Origin: Suillus spraguei
Lineage: Eukaryota; Basidiomycota; Agaricomycetes; Boletales; Suillaceae
Reading direction: 5' to 3'
DNA: 64,000 nucleotides
NCBI GenBank assembly: GCA_016800925.1
Contig: JABCPU010000276.1
Span: 1 to 64,000, forward strand
In this document: one piece after another, positions 34,167-46,510 of the stretch
Layout: each line of letters opens with the position of its first letter
Numbering within the stretch: position 1 is the first letter of the stretch
The notes under the pieces: generated by a model
What the model was told of the DNA's origin: nothing
What the model saw: the letters and a program-made list of their open reading frames with translations, nothing else
Databases searched by the model: none
Translations under genes and position numbers: made by a program

Positions 34167-36471
34167 GATTGCGGGGTCGATGGGGGCTGTGGAGAGTGGA
34201 GGAGTCGTGGATGAGAGCTTGCGGGCGACTTAGTGCTGGCCAAACCACTCGGCACATGCAACAAATAAGTGTAAACATTCCAAACTCTCGCCAAGGCCAT
34301 GGTTTCCACGCTTCCTTTAAGAGACTTTCACCGCATGTACTGTACCATTGTGCCAGCTGGCCTTAGCTGGCATGCTTTAACATTAACGGGTCTACGGGAT
34401 TCATCAGGATAAATGCCCTTCTTCTTCCCAACAACAGGAAATAATAATACAAGCCCAGTACGTGGTCATGTCAACGTTCTTATACCATGCTTGTGCCTGG
34501 CGACCCAGTGGCGTAGTTCCTAGTATATACACGGCGGTCGCAGGAGCCATGGAAATGCCACGGGTGTCATTGGTTCATTTTGATGATTTAGAGGTTTTTG
34601 TGGTACGATACTACGCTTATGAACCAACTTCTGACGCCAAGAGCAGTGGAATCTTTTCCTACTTAAATGTTTCATGCAGACGCTGCCGCTGTGTTCGGGC
34701 ATTCCTGGATAAACCGCAAGCTTGGCATACTTGTCGAACACCACCTAGCCACTGCGTCCTTATGCACGTCGAGCTCGCACGAGGCTTCTTGCAACTTCAC
34801 CACATGGCATTTCTACAGAATTCAATTTTTACACTCCTCCTTCATCTCTATTGGTACATCAAGTATACGTGGAATCCGAACAAACACTGCTTAATTGACG
34901 CATCGAGGAGGTGCTTAGCACTTGCACTCTCCCGGCTTGCAGGCGCACCTGGATGTTCTAAATAAGACACCGCACACAAGAACATAAGACAGCATCACTC
35001 ACGAGCCACTGCACCCGCAGCAGGTAGTGGTCGACGAGTCGTTGTGAGAAACGGGGACTTCAGCGACCTGCAAAGGAAGATTAGACAAGGAAATGTGGAC
35101 GCCTGCAAGAAGTGTGCGTACAATGAACATAATGGATGGAAAGATATTGATACTGGCTTGTTGTCAAAAGTTTTTGGGCTTGTGCTGAACTACGAACAAC
35201 GTGAGGAGGATCCTTTATACATTCAGTGTGTATGGCCTTGTTGCCATTTTCTTGAAGAGGATGTCCAGCTCGGCTTGCTGTCTTTTCAAAGGTGGATAAT
35301 CATTCATGTATCCATCACTGCCTATCGTCACCCATCCAATCGCGCAACTTGCTACATTGATCTATCAATCCATCAAATGCCTCAGAAGCCACTCTTCAAA
35401 GCATGCAACGAGCTGATGATCTGGAGTGCAAGGTCCGGACTCCGAAAAACAAAGAAGGTCGACTGATGACAAGAAAGAAGGGCCATTGTGATGATTCTAG
35501 TTTTTCCGTACCCTCGCTGCCATGGATCCTGATTCCAGACTAACGATTTCAAAACACTATGATCGCGCAACGTGCCGCACCAATCAGTCAAATACCTCAG
35601 GAGCCGTATGCTCTCCGGAGAGTGCGTATGCTGTATTTTTGACGTCAGGAAGTGGGGGCTCCAATCAGTCTGCGATCGTTATCATTTACTGGTTGGATTG
35701 CCATCTCCCCATGGGAGCGCCCCTACCGCTACCGTAACCGGTCCAAGAACAGAGCAGCAATTGATGGATGATAAAGGACCCTTATTCTGATATACTCCTA
35801 ACCCACCCAACGACATACTATGATCCAAGTAGAGTCGACATCGAGCGCGTATCACAGAACATCAATTGATCTGATCAGTCCAGTGTCATGAATAATGATC
35901 ATGGGTTAGGGTCGTGTTTCAATTTTCGAAGTGCGAGATACGATACCTGCAGTGGGGCATTCATATCCCTTTGAATCAACTTCGATCGCTGCGGCGGGCT
36001 CCATGATGGGCCTCGTGTAGAGTACGAAGATGATCGGAACGATCGCATAATTACTTACTCGAGATGGTGAAACATGCACATTAATATGGTAAAGTCACTT
36101 TACTCTCAGGAGTCAGGGTCTTCGAATCATCATCGGCGGTACAAACAGTCTAACATGCATGGGTCAATGGAATATCATATCAATCGAAGAAGAGTTCATT
36201 GCGACGGATCCGTGAAGTTTAGGAGCGGGAATATCAAACGCACGGATAGTAGTCCTAAAAAAAAGTGTGAGTTTATTCTTGTTATTCTGTGGGGAGGCTG
36301 AAACCTTTGACACCCGACATCGCTCGTAAAGTGCGAAATTATATTTTATACTGCATTATTTTGCACACGGTTTGCAGAAAATAGACTCGCGACCTTGACC
36401 CCGCTGGATGTCGAGGTCCGCACCTAACATAGAAACAGCATGAAAACCAAGGCTCATTGATCATTAATTCA
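34167..36471. other. Long region without a recognised gene
   Basis: Two plus-strand open frames stand out: 34462-34965 (167 codons, Cys-rich in the middle) and 35044-35466 (140 codons, containing KIRQGNVDACKKCAYNEHNGWKD). Neither matches a family I know, and codon composition is not clearly coding. No transposon ends or tandem repeats were seen. Confidence 0.35.
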
Positions 36472-37952
36472 TCAACGTATAATCACCGTGACGTTACGTG
36501 CATAATTCAAAACAATCTTTGATAGGGGCTCCGGAACCACAGTGACCAGTCTCTTGCTTCTCCTTCCCGCTTTGTCAGGTACGTCCTCAAAGCGAACGGT
36601 AAGGTCCTCGTTACCCTTATCATAAAGCTCTGATTTAAGTTTTCCACCAAATGCCGCGATGATCAGATCAATGGGATAAGAAAAGTCAAAAGATGGATCG
36701 GAGGCTTGGATTTGATGAGGCTGTACCCAGCGGCCAATATGGTGGTACCCCAGATCAGGGTGGTTACCACCAGTAAGAGGATATAAGTGTGAGCTTCGCT
36801 TCGCCAGCCGTATGTCGTAATATACATCATGCCCTTTGTCGACTTTGCCATATTCGACGGAACTCCCGAGCAGAGTATCCGGAGCGAAGTTGCTGGATGC
36901 AGTTTTCAGTAATATCCACGAATGCATCAAGGTCACTTACGGTAGAGGCAAACTCCGTAATACCGCGCCAGTAATCTTCCTGCAAAACAATCAGTCATGT
37001 TGATATCAAAGGAAGTGGAAATAGTCACCAGTTCGCTGTACATGACTGATACGTTACTGGTACCGTACGCGGTTAAAAAGTCACCAATCGTATTCTTGAT
37101 CAAGGCTTGGTTTGACCCCGCTTGATAATCCATCACAGTTGCGATGTACTGGGATCAAGGAATATTTGGACTGCTCATTAAACCAGGAGATGTACCAATC
37201 AGATCGACAGATACGATGCCTCCATTATAAGTGACGTTGACTGTGGTCAGATAGGGAATGACCTCGCAAATGATCATTGGCAGAAAGCTGTACTTGTACA
37301 AGCCAGACATAAAGACATCCGCAAAAAGTTCATTCGCAAAACATCAAGAAATATAACAAAAGCCGTACTAAATTTATTCGGGTTGAATAACATCGAGCTT
37401 GGGCTGGGACATACAACAACAGGGAAAAATCCGGTGGTTGCATTGTCCATCAGACTGGTCGTAACGTTGCCGGTGGTGAAGTAGGTCACTGAAGTTAAAT
37501 CTGGAACTGATTAGCTGTGCACGATTGATGGCAGAGATGAACACACTTCCAGAACAATTCGCAACCGCTTCCCAAGTGATGAGCGCGTTCAGCGGTCCTT
37601 GCGACACACTTGGGGTAACAGAATATGAGTTTTGACTGCGGTCCATCGGCTGGCATGTAACATTTGCTGTGACGGCATTCACGAGTACTAGAGTTGAAAG
37701 CCCAGGCCCAAGCCCATGACCTGGCTGGCTGGCTGGGCTGGGCTGGGCTCAGCTTATTTAGGCCTGGCTTCGGCTGGCCCGGGGCTTGAAGCCGGGCCAG
37801 AACTCATCACTGAAGGCAGTCGAGATCAACGTAACTATCAAGGTCAGCACGGTCGGATACTCTACAATCAGATGAACAATATTGTCAGGTAGTGCGAGAA
37901 CATCTGTGAACAAGATTCCTCCAGTGAAGCCCCATGCAAAACCCATGACCAC
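36472..37952 (-). pseudogene. 5'-truncated multi-exon membrane protein of an unnamed basidiomycete family
   Basis: From its 5' side, the first exon (up to 37952) encodes two hydrophobic segments (VVMGFAWGFTGGILFTDVL, HLIVEYPTVLTLIVTLIST) and is related to the fragment at 46234-46510. Later exons carry a glycosylated extracellular part (NVTCQPMDRS, LINRAQLISS-type), MITTYGW-like and HTYILLLVVTTLIWG transmembrane sequence, and a cytoplasmic tail (PIDLIIAAFGGKL, EPLSKIVLNYA). Three defects are visible. The 5' exons are missing, with a candidate LTR in their place. A GC-rich insertion of about 115 bp follows the first exon. One base is missing from the T run at 36711-36713. The first two suggest real inactivation; the last is more likely a sequence error. 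Function unknown. Confidence 0.55.
37683..37799. repeat. GC-rich insertion with GGCTG/GGGCT tandem repeats
   Basis: A 115-bp block much richer in G+C than its surroundings, with consecutive GGCTG and GGGCT units. Its ends are complementary in character (GCCCAGGCCCAAGCCC against GGGCTTGAAGCCGGGCC). It interrupts a gene that is continuous in the related fragment at 46234-46510. It resembles a short hAT-derived non-autonomous element, but no 8-bp target duplication was found. Confidence 0.5.
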
Positions 37953-37966
37953 AGTCTGGAGGTCAG

Positions 37967-38535
37967 GCTGCTCTCATGTGCCCTAAGCAAAAATTTAAGT
38001 ATGTCAGAAAACTATACCTGCCAGTAACGATGGACCCTGTCACTCTATTCTCGTCCCGCGTCCGAGATAAAGGCTCGGGAAGCCTGCACCGCACAATGTT
38101 TCTTGATATGGCTACTAATTTGCATGAGCCCGCCTCGGACACTTTAGTTGTAAATTTATGTTCCACTAGATTCTTGATATGTCGGAACCTACTACGAGTA
38201 AGTACTATTAGGGATCCAGTCACTGGGGGCGTCAATGACTCACAGTTCGGGGCCCGGGTAAACGAGCCGAAGACGCCGAGATAGGAACGAGGGGGAGAGG
38301 ATAAGAGATGTGGTTCCGAGCGCAAGCCTAAAGAGGTCAATGGGGTGCGACGCGCTGACGTCGGCCGAGCCTCTGCAATATATGTCAAATAAGTTATGTT
38401 TATTTTCATTCTTTACTTACCTGCTATAAAGTCAAGCGCCCGTAGACACGAACATCTCCGTTCTTGAATAGAAACTGAGATCGTACCTTGTCTTTCTAGC
38501 TCCCTCTCTCCCCGTTCACTCGCCTGTCATCGTGA
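37967..38535 (-). mobile_element. Candidate solo LTR (uncertain)
   Basis: Where similarity between the membrane gene and the 46234-46510 fragment stops, about 570 bp of foreign sequence begins. Read on the minus strand it starts TGTCACGATGACAGG and ends ATGAGAGCA, the TG...CA form of an LTR, and is open on both strands without gene character. No matching 5-bp target duplication and no second copy in the window were found, so this is inference. Confidence 0.3.
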
Positions 38536-39076
38536 CAGCTAACATATGAGATCACATTCAAAATTGGCACAAATGTCTGGCTAAACCCTTCGTGCGCACG
38601 GAGATTGACGGAGATGAACGGAAGAAAAGTTGAACGTCCATTAATGATTATCGTTTAAGCGTCGATAAATGGAGTGGAACATTCCATTGATAGCCAGATC
38701 ATGGGCTGACTGATAGCAATGCTGAATCATGATCGCTGATTGACGCCAGTCTACCAAATATCAAGTATACGTAGTTTGTTCCATCGTTTGCAAGCTCGCG
38801 ATCTGAGATCACAGGTGGAGGACAATTTGACACAGTTTGATTGAAAAACTGAGGATGAACCACTAGCAGAAGCCATGAGCCTGGAGATCAGAGGCGAGCG
38901 GGCAAGCAGAGAGTAAGCTAGATAGAAAATATATGATTTTAGTATCTGGAAGAGACAGATGTTTTGACGACGTCAAAAGTCTCCTCGAAATCTACTTGGG
39001 GAAACCGAACAACTACTTAAATACTGCAACGAGGCTTGGAATGGAGAAAAAAAAGCTACAGAGCACGGGACCACTA
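38536..39076. other. Intergenic region, no supported gene
   Basis: Nothing coding or repetitive was recognised between the candidate LTR and the stop codon of the DUF6533 gene. Confidence 0.4.
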
Positions 39077-40817
39077 TTAACATTTTGTGTGGTACACACC
39101 ACGGTCAGTCGATATATGCACGCGCTGTTGGAAAGACATTGAGGTCATGTCAGGTGCTGCGTCGGAGTCAGCCACGAGCCTGGCGCAATATTCTCGAACG
39201 CCAAGGATCAGGCGTGGTCCTAGCACGAACAGCTGTACAATGTCCAAAATCTGAAGCAAGCCATAGAAAGTCTGAGTTTCTAGGGAATTTTGGTTCTATA
39301 AAAATGATAAACCGTTGTTGCATGAAGTTATAAGTGAGTGATTAACATACCGCTGAGAGTGTTGGAGATAGATTGATGATGAGTTCAAAGCAAGAAACAG
39401 CAACAAAGCTACCACGTCGGACACTTCAGTGAAAAAAGGAACAATATCACAATATCAGCTTACCTTGCAAAGTAAAGCACGTGAGTTTTCATCAACACCG
39501 TGAAACAGTCCCCGATAATCCCTCCTGCTGAATGTTGTCGCAGTTCACGAAAGTGTTTTACTGCAATCCAGACTGCGAGACACAATGCGAGGACTTCCCA
39601 CACGGTGGCGAGTATCCAAGTAACAGAAATCAGAAGTATACCATCTTTCGCATAGCTAATCGAGCACTGATAAGTGCCGGAGAGAATGAGTTCCTCTGTT
39701 ATTCATCGATGAGCCCAGTGCATTTTTTCATCCATGACTAAGCGTACCCCCTGAAGTATGCATCGTCGTTATTACGATGACCACTCCGTTGAAAATGTTG
39801 TCAGCCACGAAGATGACAATGAGAGATATCAGGATTTGTCTGGATTGCTGATACATGGCATGTAACCGAGTGATCATAATGACTTAATGCATGTTTCAGT
39901 CAATTCAATATCACTGAGGTCTCGTAAGTGCCAAACTCACCCGACAGCATTGGAAATACCAAAGTAGTCGTCCAATCCTGTACGAGGTATATAATAAAGC
40001 CTGACGAGTCCAGTCAGTGACTAACCTCGGGTAGCACACACTCCAAACGGACTCACATCTGTGGAGGTATGGCGTGGCGGTCATTAGTGAACCAAGAAGT
40101 TAGGAAAGAACCACACCCACTCCTACAGGGCACCACGATTAACTGGAAGGGAATAATGGGCATCTGTGTAGAAGACTCACTGTATCTGTCAGCGAGATGG
40201 TCGGAACGCTGCCTGTATGCCAATGGTCAGAGGAAGCAACGTCAGCGAATGTACTAAGGAGACATACTCAAGACGGCCAGGCTGGTTATAAGAGATAGAC
40301 CATTAGCACGACATCGATTGTTTGGCCCTTTTAACATACCTAGCAAATACGATTCCAAGGTAGCGTACCTAAGATACTTTCAAGTCAGTACAACATGGCA
40401 ACCGCAACAAACAATCTACGTACACCGAGATACAGAACTGTTATCAGGGACCAACGTTGCTTCTGGAGTTAAGAGTATTTTCATCTGTGTTCCTCTGAAA
40501 TAAAACTATACTCACCCAGATCAATTCGACCTACGAAACCATATTCAGCGAGATGGCTTCTCTGACCGTAGCATTGACATACCTCTTGTCCGAATGTAAG
40601 TGCTGAAATACTTGTAAGATATCAGCAGTCCTTTAATATTATCATGCTCACCCCAATCATACATCACCCCACAAAGGCGGCAACTGCAAAACCGCAGCCA
40701 AGGTTAGAGTGAGTCAGCTTCGACGTTCGACTGCTCCCACGAACCTACAAAATAGCTGGCAAAATGATATGCGGCGATGGACGGCCACCAAGTGGGATCA
40801 TTTGAGACTAAGGTCAT
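39077..40817 (-). CDS. DUF6533 multi-transmembrane protein (copy b)
   Basis: This is a mushroom-specific membrane protein family of unknown function. The N-terminal exon MTLVSNDPTWWPSIAAYH joins to SYFVVAAFVG and a YDW motif, the DUF6533 start. Later exons include DGILLISVTWILATVWEVLAL, VWIAVKHFRELRQHS, VLMKTHVLYFAR, RRGSFVAVSCFELIINLSP and QILDIVQLFVLGPRLILGV. About nine short exons splice consistently. One frame break: the C run at 40667-40670 has four bases where VVAAF-VGVMYDW needs five. The rest is intact, so I keep it as a gene. The sequence is more diverged from copies a and c than those are from each other. Confidence 0.75.
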
Positions 40818-42013
40818 ATTAGGAGAGACTCCAATGGGTGTGGGTGAGAGGCGAACTTCAAGTTAGTAGACGTATAACAATGAAATTCGCATTATATAGT
40901 ATTCGTAGGCTGCTATTCAATGCTTGGGTGGCCAAATGAGATCAAGAGGTGACATAATATCTGTGCACTCCACGCAGCTCGCTTGATGAACGTATCAGAT
41001 GCAATGAGTTGTTGTATTCCACATGGGGACTCGGAAAATTGACATGCTTTCAAGTTGTTCCAGCCCTGTATAGACTCCGGTGCTCGGATCTGGGTTTGCG
41101 TGGTGTAACCAGAGAGGTTGGGTTGTGCCTATAGTGTTAACTTGGCAAGCAGACAAGCACGAGGTTCAGAAGTACAACATCTTGTTAACATATGCATGAG
41201 AAGCTTGGGCTACACACCTATTACTCGTACACTATTGAAGAGCTCAGTAGTTGTTAGGAAACAATAATAGTACCGAGGTGTTGACATGAGACACAATGAC
41301 TCGGATGTGAACGATAAAATAGCTAGAGGAGTGACACGATGCGGTGCGAGATGTCAAGATGCGGTGCGAGATGCTGAGAAACGAGTGGAACGTATCAAGA
41401 ACGTATGTGACCTGGTCAATTCTAAAATGAAATTGTCAATATTCTGACCCATGACTCGACAATAGCCGCATGCACCGGACTTGCCATAATATCACACTAC
41501 CCATGTAGGTAGTGACGGTTGATTTGCCAGATTCTGCTCAGTCAGAATTCCAATCTCCAAGCAAAAAAAGCAACTCCGAAGTAAAATTACTATTTGGCCT
41601 CTTGAATTTTTTATTTTGAATGATGAGTTGTTGTGTAGTAATTGAATGATTAGTTCTTGCGCAGTCAAGTTTTGTCCAGCGTGTCCCGTCATACGCCGTG
41701 TCCTTTGGTGGTAGTGAAAGTAGAATTCATTGAAACTCGAGTCACAGGCAAGTCGAAGTCGGATCGAGTGTGGGTACAAGTACTACTCCTCGAGGAATAA
41801 GACTATCACCGTGGACGTGCACTGGTGACCTGCAGTAAGTCAACATGCAGCCTACACAGATTATGAATTACATAATCATGTGTTCATTCCATAATTAGGA
41901 GCAAACCAAGTTTAGGTTTCAGAGATTGCATAGCAAACGGGTCGACGGGTATCCCAAGGCATGTCCCGGGCTATTACAGCCTGGTTCGCAGTTCCTTCTC
42001 CAATGCAACGGCC
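40818..42013. other. Intergenic region upstream of RhoGEF
   Basis: It contains a 16-bp direct repeat GATGCGGTGCGAGATG at 41338-41353 and 41358-41373. The last 140 bp (from about 41880) are the RhoGEF promoter and leader, parts of which recur at 46943-47045 and near 47805-47850. No gene was recognised. Confidence 0.45.
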
Positions 42014-45000
42014 ATGACACCAAGAGTTTCGTTTCCAAGCACTGATTCTACTAATCTTCCAGCTGCTCCAATTACTCATCTTCCATTCCGACGAATCTCA
42101 CTACCAAGCGTACCGAGCTCGAGCCTCTTATCCGCCCAATACCGCCAATCTGTTGCCAGTTTTTCTTCATTTGATTCTCTTCCCGAGGAGCCGACCGTCA
42201 GACGACCTAAACGTCGTTCACTTAACCGCAAACCTTCCAGGACACCTACACCGGCAGATACAGCACGAGAGGCAAAACGAACAAAGGTAATAAGAGAATT
42301 TTGGGATACAGAAAGAAGTTATGTGCAGGGACTGGATCTCGTGCATGATGTGAGTATTAATGACCTAGATTTGGAGTGAACTGACTTCCTGCGCAGCACT
42401 TTTTGACACCGATAATAGCGTCGCTCGACAGCCCTCGCCCGCTCCTTACACGCACGGAATTGACTACCGTTTTCTCGAATTTTATTGACATTTGGAACTT
42501 TCATCATGCATTCTTCAGTGCGCTGACTGCGTTGCTGTATCCTTCTATGTCTCACCTTGACGTCTCACACCCGCCTCAAAATCCTAACCCAGCACCCCTT
42601 TCAGCACTCCTTCTCTCGCATTTTCCTTACTTATCTCTTTACACCCCATTTATAACTGCATTCCCAAGTTCTATATCCTTCATTTCCCATCCACCTGCGC
42701 CATTTGCCACATTCCTACGAACCCAAGAGCGCGATCCGCGCTGCGGGCAGCTGAAACTCGCGGATTGGCTCTTGAGCATCGTACAAAGGTGCCCAAGGTA
42801 TGTGTTACTGCTCAGAGAATTGATAAATGTAGAAAGAAAAGAAAAGGAAGGAGAGGGAGAGTGGGATAGATTGGGAAAGGTCCTTACCCTTGTTGAGAAA
42901 GGTGAGTCTTCTTTATTCGTCCGTGTCCCGAAATTAAACGACAGCCAGTAACATCATCTCTCAATGCATCCCTTCACGCGCATGCGCACACACTTGCGCT
43001 CCTCGCATTGCAACGCGCTACCATCGGCCTCCCGCCTACCCTACACTTCGTCCAGCCAGGCCGCACCTTAATCTTCCGCACTCCTCTCGTGATAGACTCT
43101 GGGGGTGTAGCCATAGAAGGCCCAGCTATAATGAGAGGCAGGCGAGATCGCATATGCGAATTTCTGTTATTCGACGACATATTGGTATGGTTAGACATCG
43201 ACCCGTCCACTCTGCGCGATTCCCACTGGTTCACTCTCGCCGCAGAGGCTACCGCTAGTGACGAGCGGCATACATACACATATAAGAGCCATCTCTCCCT
43301 CGTCGATATCGAGGCGGTGCTTGATCCATCCATCACCCACCCCGACTGGAAGTGTTGAGCCCTGGTGGCTCATTCGCGGTATATGCGGTCCCGTCGCAGC
43401 CCGCATCGCCGAGACGCCTTTCTTCCTCTGCTTCGGAATCTGCATTGGCCACTCGTCGTACAACTCCCTTGACCTCAGCATCGAACGATACTACACTACA
43501 TACTTTTCTTCATCTTTTACGCCAGGCCCGATCTGCGCTCCTAGCGCGCGATCCGTCAGTTGCCCTCAGGGGTGTTAGGATGCGTGGGGTATTGTGGGCG
43601 GAAGCGTACGAGCCTCAGGACGATGAACGTGTGTCGCAGATCCAAGAACCAGGAGAGCCTGCTCCGGACACCCAGCAGCAGAAGCTCTCTGATTCAGAAT
43701 CTCATCAAGCATCAGGTATAACAACTTCAAATCACATAGAAGGGCTCCTTCCCTCGGCCCGACCCCAACGCACACCCTTGCCCTTCCTACCCCCGGTCTG
43801 GGTCCCAGACACAAAGACAGACGCATGTATGCGGTGTGCACGCCCATTTGGGTTTGTGAGGTTTACAGTGCCTCTATCGATATCTATGTCTTTCTCTTTG
43901 CCGTTGTTTCCCTCGTTTGAGTGGGCGAGCGCGAGTCAAGATCAAGGGGGGAAGGGTACAGACGAAGAAGGATTAGGCAAGGGCGGCGAGGGCAGTGCAC
44001 AGGAAGGCGGGAGTAGTGGGGGAGAAGGAGGAGTTGGGGGTGGTGAAGGGATGTGGAGAAGACGGCATCATTGTAGGCTTTGTGGGAAGGTCGTGTGTGC
44101 TGAGTGTTCTGGACGGGTAAGTCTTGCATTTTATTCGGTCGTGTTTCTCTGTTCTCTGTCGTTCATTCGCTTTTCTCGCTATTCTTGATCCTTTGGTTTT
44201 CTCAACTTCTCCCAGTGCAAACTAACACTCAAGCCCAGACATTCTACATCACTGACCCATCCACCCAATCCCCTTCTGGCAAAAACATCAAAGCGAAACC
44301 CGCACGCGCATGCAACGAGTGCTACGAGGCTGCCTTCCCTCTCGTCCATCCCACCGGTGGTTCTAGCACTCCATCCACTTTATCAGCAAATCCGTCTTCA
44401 CATCACATCGGTCCATCCCCAACCCTTTTCGGTATCCCAGCCTGGCTCTCGACCCCTGTGCCCACTGAGGGGAGTAGTGGAGCTGATGCGTTGATGGCGA
44501 TGACATTGAGCCCTAGTAGGGGTCGGATTGCGTTAGGTGCGTCGAGGAGAAGATTGAATTCCAGTGCGAGTAAGGGAGGAGTGGAGGGAAATGTTGGTAT
44601 GAGTGCCAATCCGTCGTATGCTGGTCATACATCTGGAAGCCCAGGACTATCCAAACGCGAGCTCAGCCCAAGTTCAAGCAAGCGCGAGTTCACACCTAGT
44701 CCTGTCCGTCATCTCCCGCGGATCTCATTAGCTGATGGCAATTCCCCCCCATTGTCTCCTACCAGGCTCTCTCCTTCTTCCTCCCGATTTACTGCTCAAG
44801 ACAGCATATACGAAGACGAAGATACAGACTCGCCAACTGTGCGCGTGCGTGATCAGGACTCTTACGTCAATCTCACTTTAGACCAAGACTCTCGACACCA
44901 AGAAACTACACCAACTCTCCGGGCTCCTATATCTCGCCCCATCCGCATCCGCCACTCCGTGCGCGCGCGCCCACGGAGCTACCACGATATATTGGAGGAT

Positions 45001-45560
45001 TTCGAGGTTCATGCGAGGGGCGGGAGCATGGCTAGTTCTGTGGCGACTTCATTGGGGGCTGTGGCTGAGGAACGAGCGTCGAGGATAGATGATCGGGGGT
45101 ACATGGGGGTGTGCACGTGGGAGGGGATGTGCACCACAACGAAGGGGAGGAGATTCGTGATGGGCTCCATGAAGAGGAAGTTCACGACGGGATACGCCCA
45201 GGACAACCCCACGAAAAGAGAGAAGATACAGCCAGGAAGAAGAAACGGTTCTCATTACCTGCGGTAGCGGTGCAGACGGTGCCTGTAGTAGCACGCTCTG
45301 CTCCTGATTCGCACAGTGGATGGGGGAGGCGGTTTTCGCTTGTGCTTAGTGCGCGAACAAGGGGAAGGAGTGGAGAAAGTGAGAGTGACGGGAGCATGCG
45401 CTCTTCTTTGTTATCTTCTCGGGATAATCAAAGCGTACGTTCGCCCTCTCGGGGGGATAAGGTTGGGAAAGGTGGTAGGGAGAGCTTTGCGACGAGGGCG
45501 TTGATAGATGTGTTAAGAGGGAGGCGGGGGAAAGAACGAGTGAGCAAAGGGGGTAGTTGA
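42014..45560 (+). CDS. RhoGEF (DH-PH) protein with FYVE zinc finger
   Basis: Predicted Rho-family exchange factor with a lipid-binding finger (FGD-like layout). A Ser/Pro-rich N terminus precedes a DH domain starting VIREFWDTERSYVQGL, with LTPIIAS, SNFIDIWNFHHAFF, LKLADWLLSIVQRCPRYVLLLRELI near its end. A PH-like region follows (RRDRICEFLLFDDILVWL, then VLSPGGSFAVYA). The FYVE finger has CMRCARPFG, then a Gly/Ser-rich insertion of about 60 residues, then RRRHHCRLCGKVVCAECSGR and ACNECYEAAF on the next exon. The C terminus is Ser-rich and disordered. Two one-base gaps in runs break the frame: AA at 43350-43351 (DWK-VLSP) and GGGGG at 45105-45109 (YMG-GVHVGGD). With those, one protein of about 1,100 residues results. 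Confidence 0.85.
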
Positions 45561-46233
45561 TCGAGGACATACGCATTTGTAAATCTTATGGCATTGAACG
45601 CAGTTGGCTTGGATTCACATATGTAGTGATACCTAATACATCATATATTCTAAGTATTCGTACTACTCTTTCGTGTCCTCTACGACTTCGTGTTGGGCTG
45701 AGTCATCATGATTCCATTACCCGTCATTTATCGAATGATACCCAGCTACTAAGAAAATCATGCACATGGTAGAGCTCGCCGGAACTGCGATGCTTGGCTG
45801 TTATACATGCATGCATTACTGTGACACATTATTCAATCACTGGGTAGCTAGACTTACATAAAAAAAAATCAAATATACTCCTGAAGAGCGCTCAGCTCTC
45901 ACGCTCCTACTATGATACGCGATCAGTTTTACTCGACTCGTCGGAACCGATGAGTGCAGCTGATTTTTTAATGATGGCCAAATAAAATCTTTGAATTCAA
46001 TTTGACGTCTACACAGCACCAATCGTACAGAGATACTTCCCCGGGGTAGCGACCGAAAGATGATGGCATGGTGGTATGCATCATGATGTGGTCATTACTG
46101 TACTGCACGTCACAAATCACACAAGGGTTCTGCTGATGGGCCCGCTGTACACAACCACTAGGTTAATAGCGCTTTGCAGTATGTTCAACAGATGAGTTTT
46201 TACCTTCGTTCTGCGTTTGCAGGACTTTCGAAA
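45561..46233. other. Intergenic region, no supported gene
   Basis: AT-rich 3' flank of the RhoGEF gene. No motifs, repeats or RNA genes were recognised. Confidence 0.4.
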
Positions 46234-46510
46234 TGAACCTTGTCCAAATCGTGAGCCAACCTCCATCACTCATCAGGGCCTCATTGATTAGGTTTCCCTT
46301 TGGACCCCTACTAGTCGGCTCCTCTGGACGATCTTCGGCCAGACCGTGGTCATAGGTTTTACTTGGGGCTTCACTGGAGAAATCTTGCTTACAGATGTTC
46401 TCCCACTACCTGATCATATTGTACATCTGATCGTAGAATATCCGACCGTGCTGACTTTGATAGTTATGTTGATCTTAACAATCTTGTCGATCATTACTTC
46501 ACCGTGCGTC
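46234..46510 (+). pseudogene. 5' fragment of the membrane-protein family at 36472-37952
   Basis: MNLVQI, a 41-bp intron-like gap, then VSLWTPTSRLLWTIFGQ and VVIGFTWGFTGEILLTDVL with HIVHLIVEYPTVLTLIV. This closely matches the first exon of the minus-strand gene near 37800-37950 and supplies the N terminus that copy lacks. The sequence ends at a donor-like GTGCGT and no later exons of the family follow, so it is an orphan fragment. Confidence 0.65.

Noticed and set aside
34462..35466. Two plus-strand ORFs (167 and 140 codons) as genes
   Set aside because: No recognisable domain, no intron logic and no repeated or conserved motif; kept only as a note in the intergenic entry.
37963..38409. 148-codon minus-strand ORF as a protein gene
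   Set aside because: It lies in the foreign block with LTR-like ends, is mirrored by a 102-codon ORF on the other strand and has no protein motifs.
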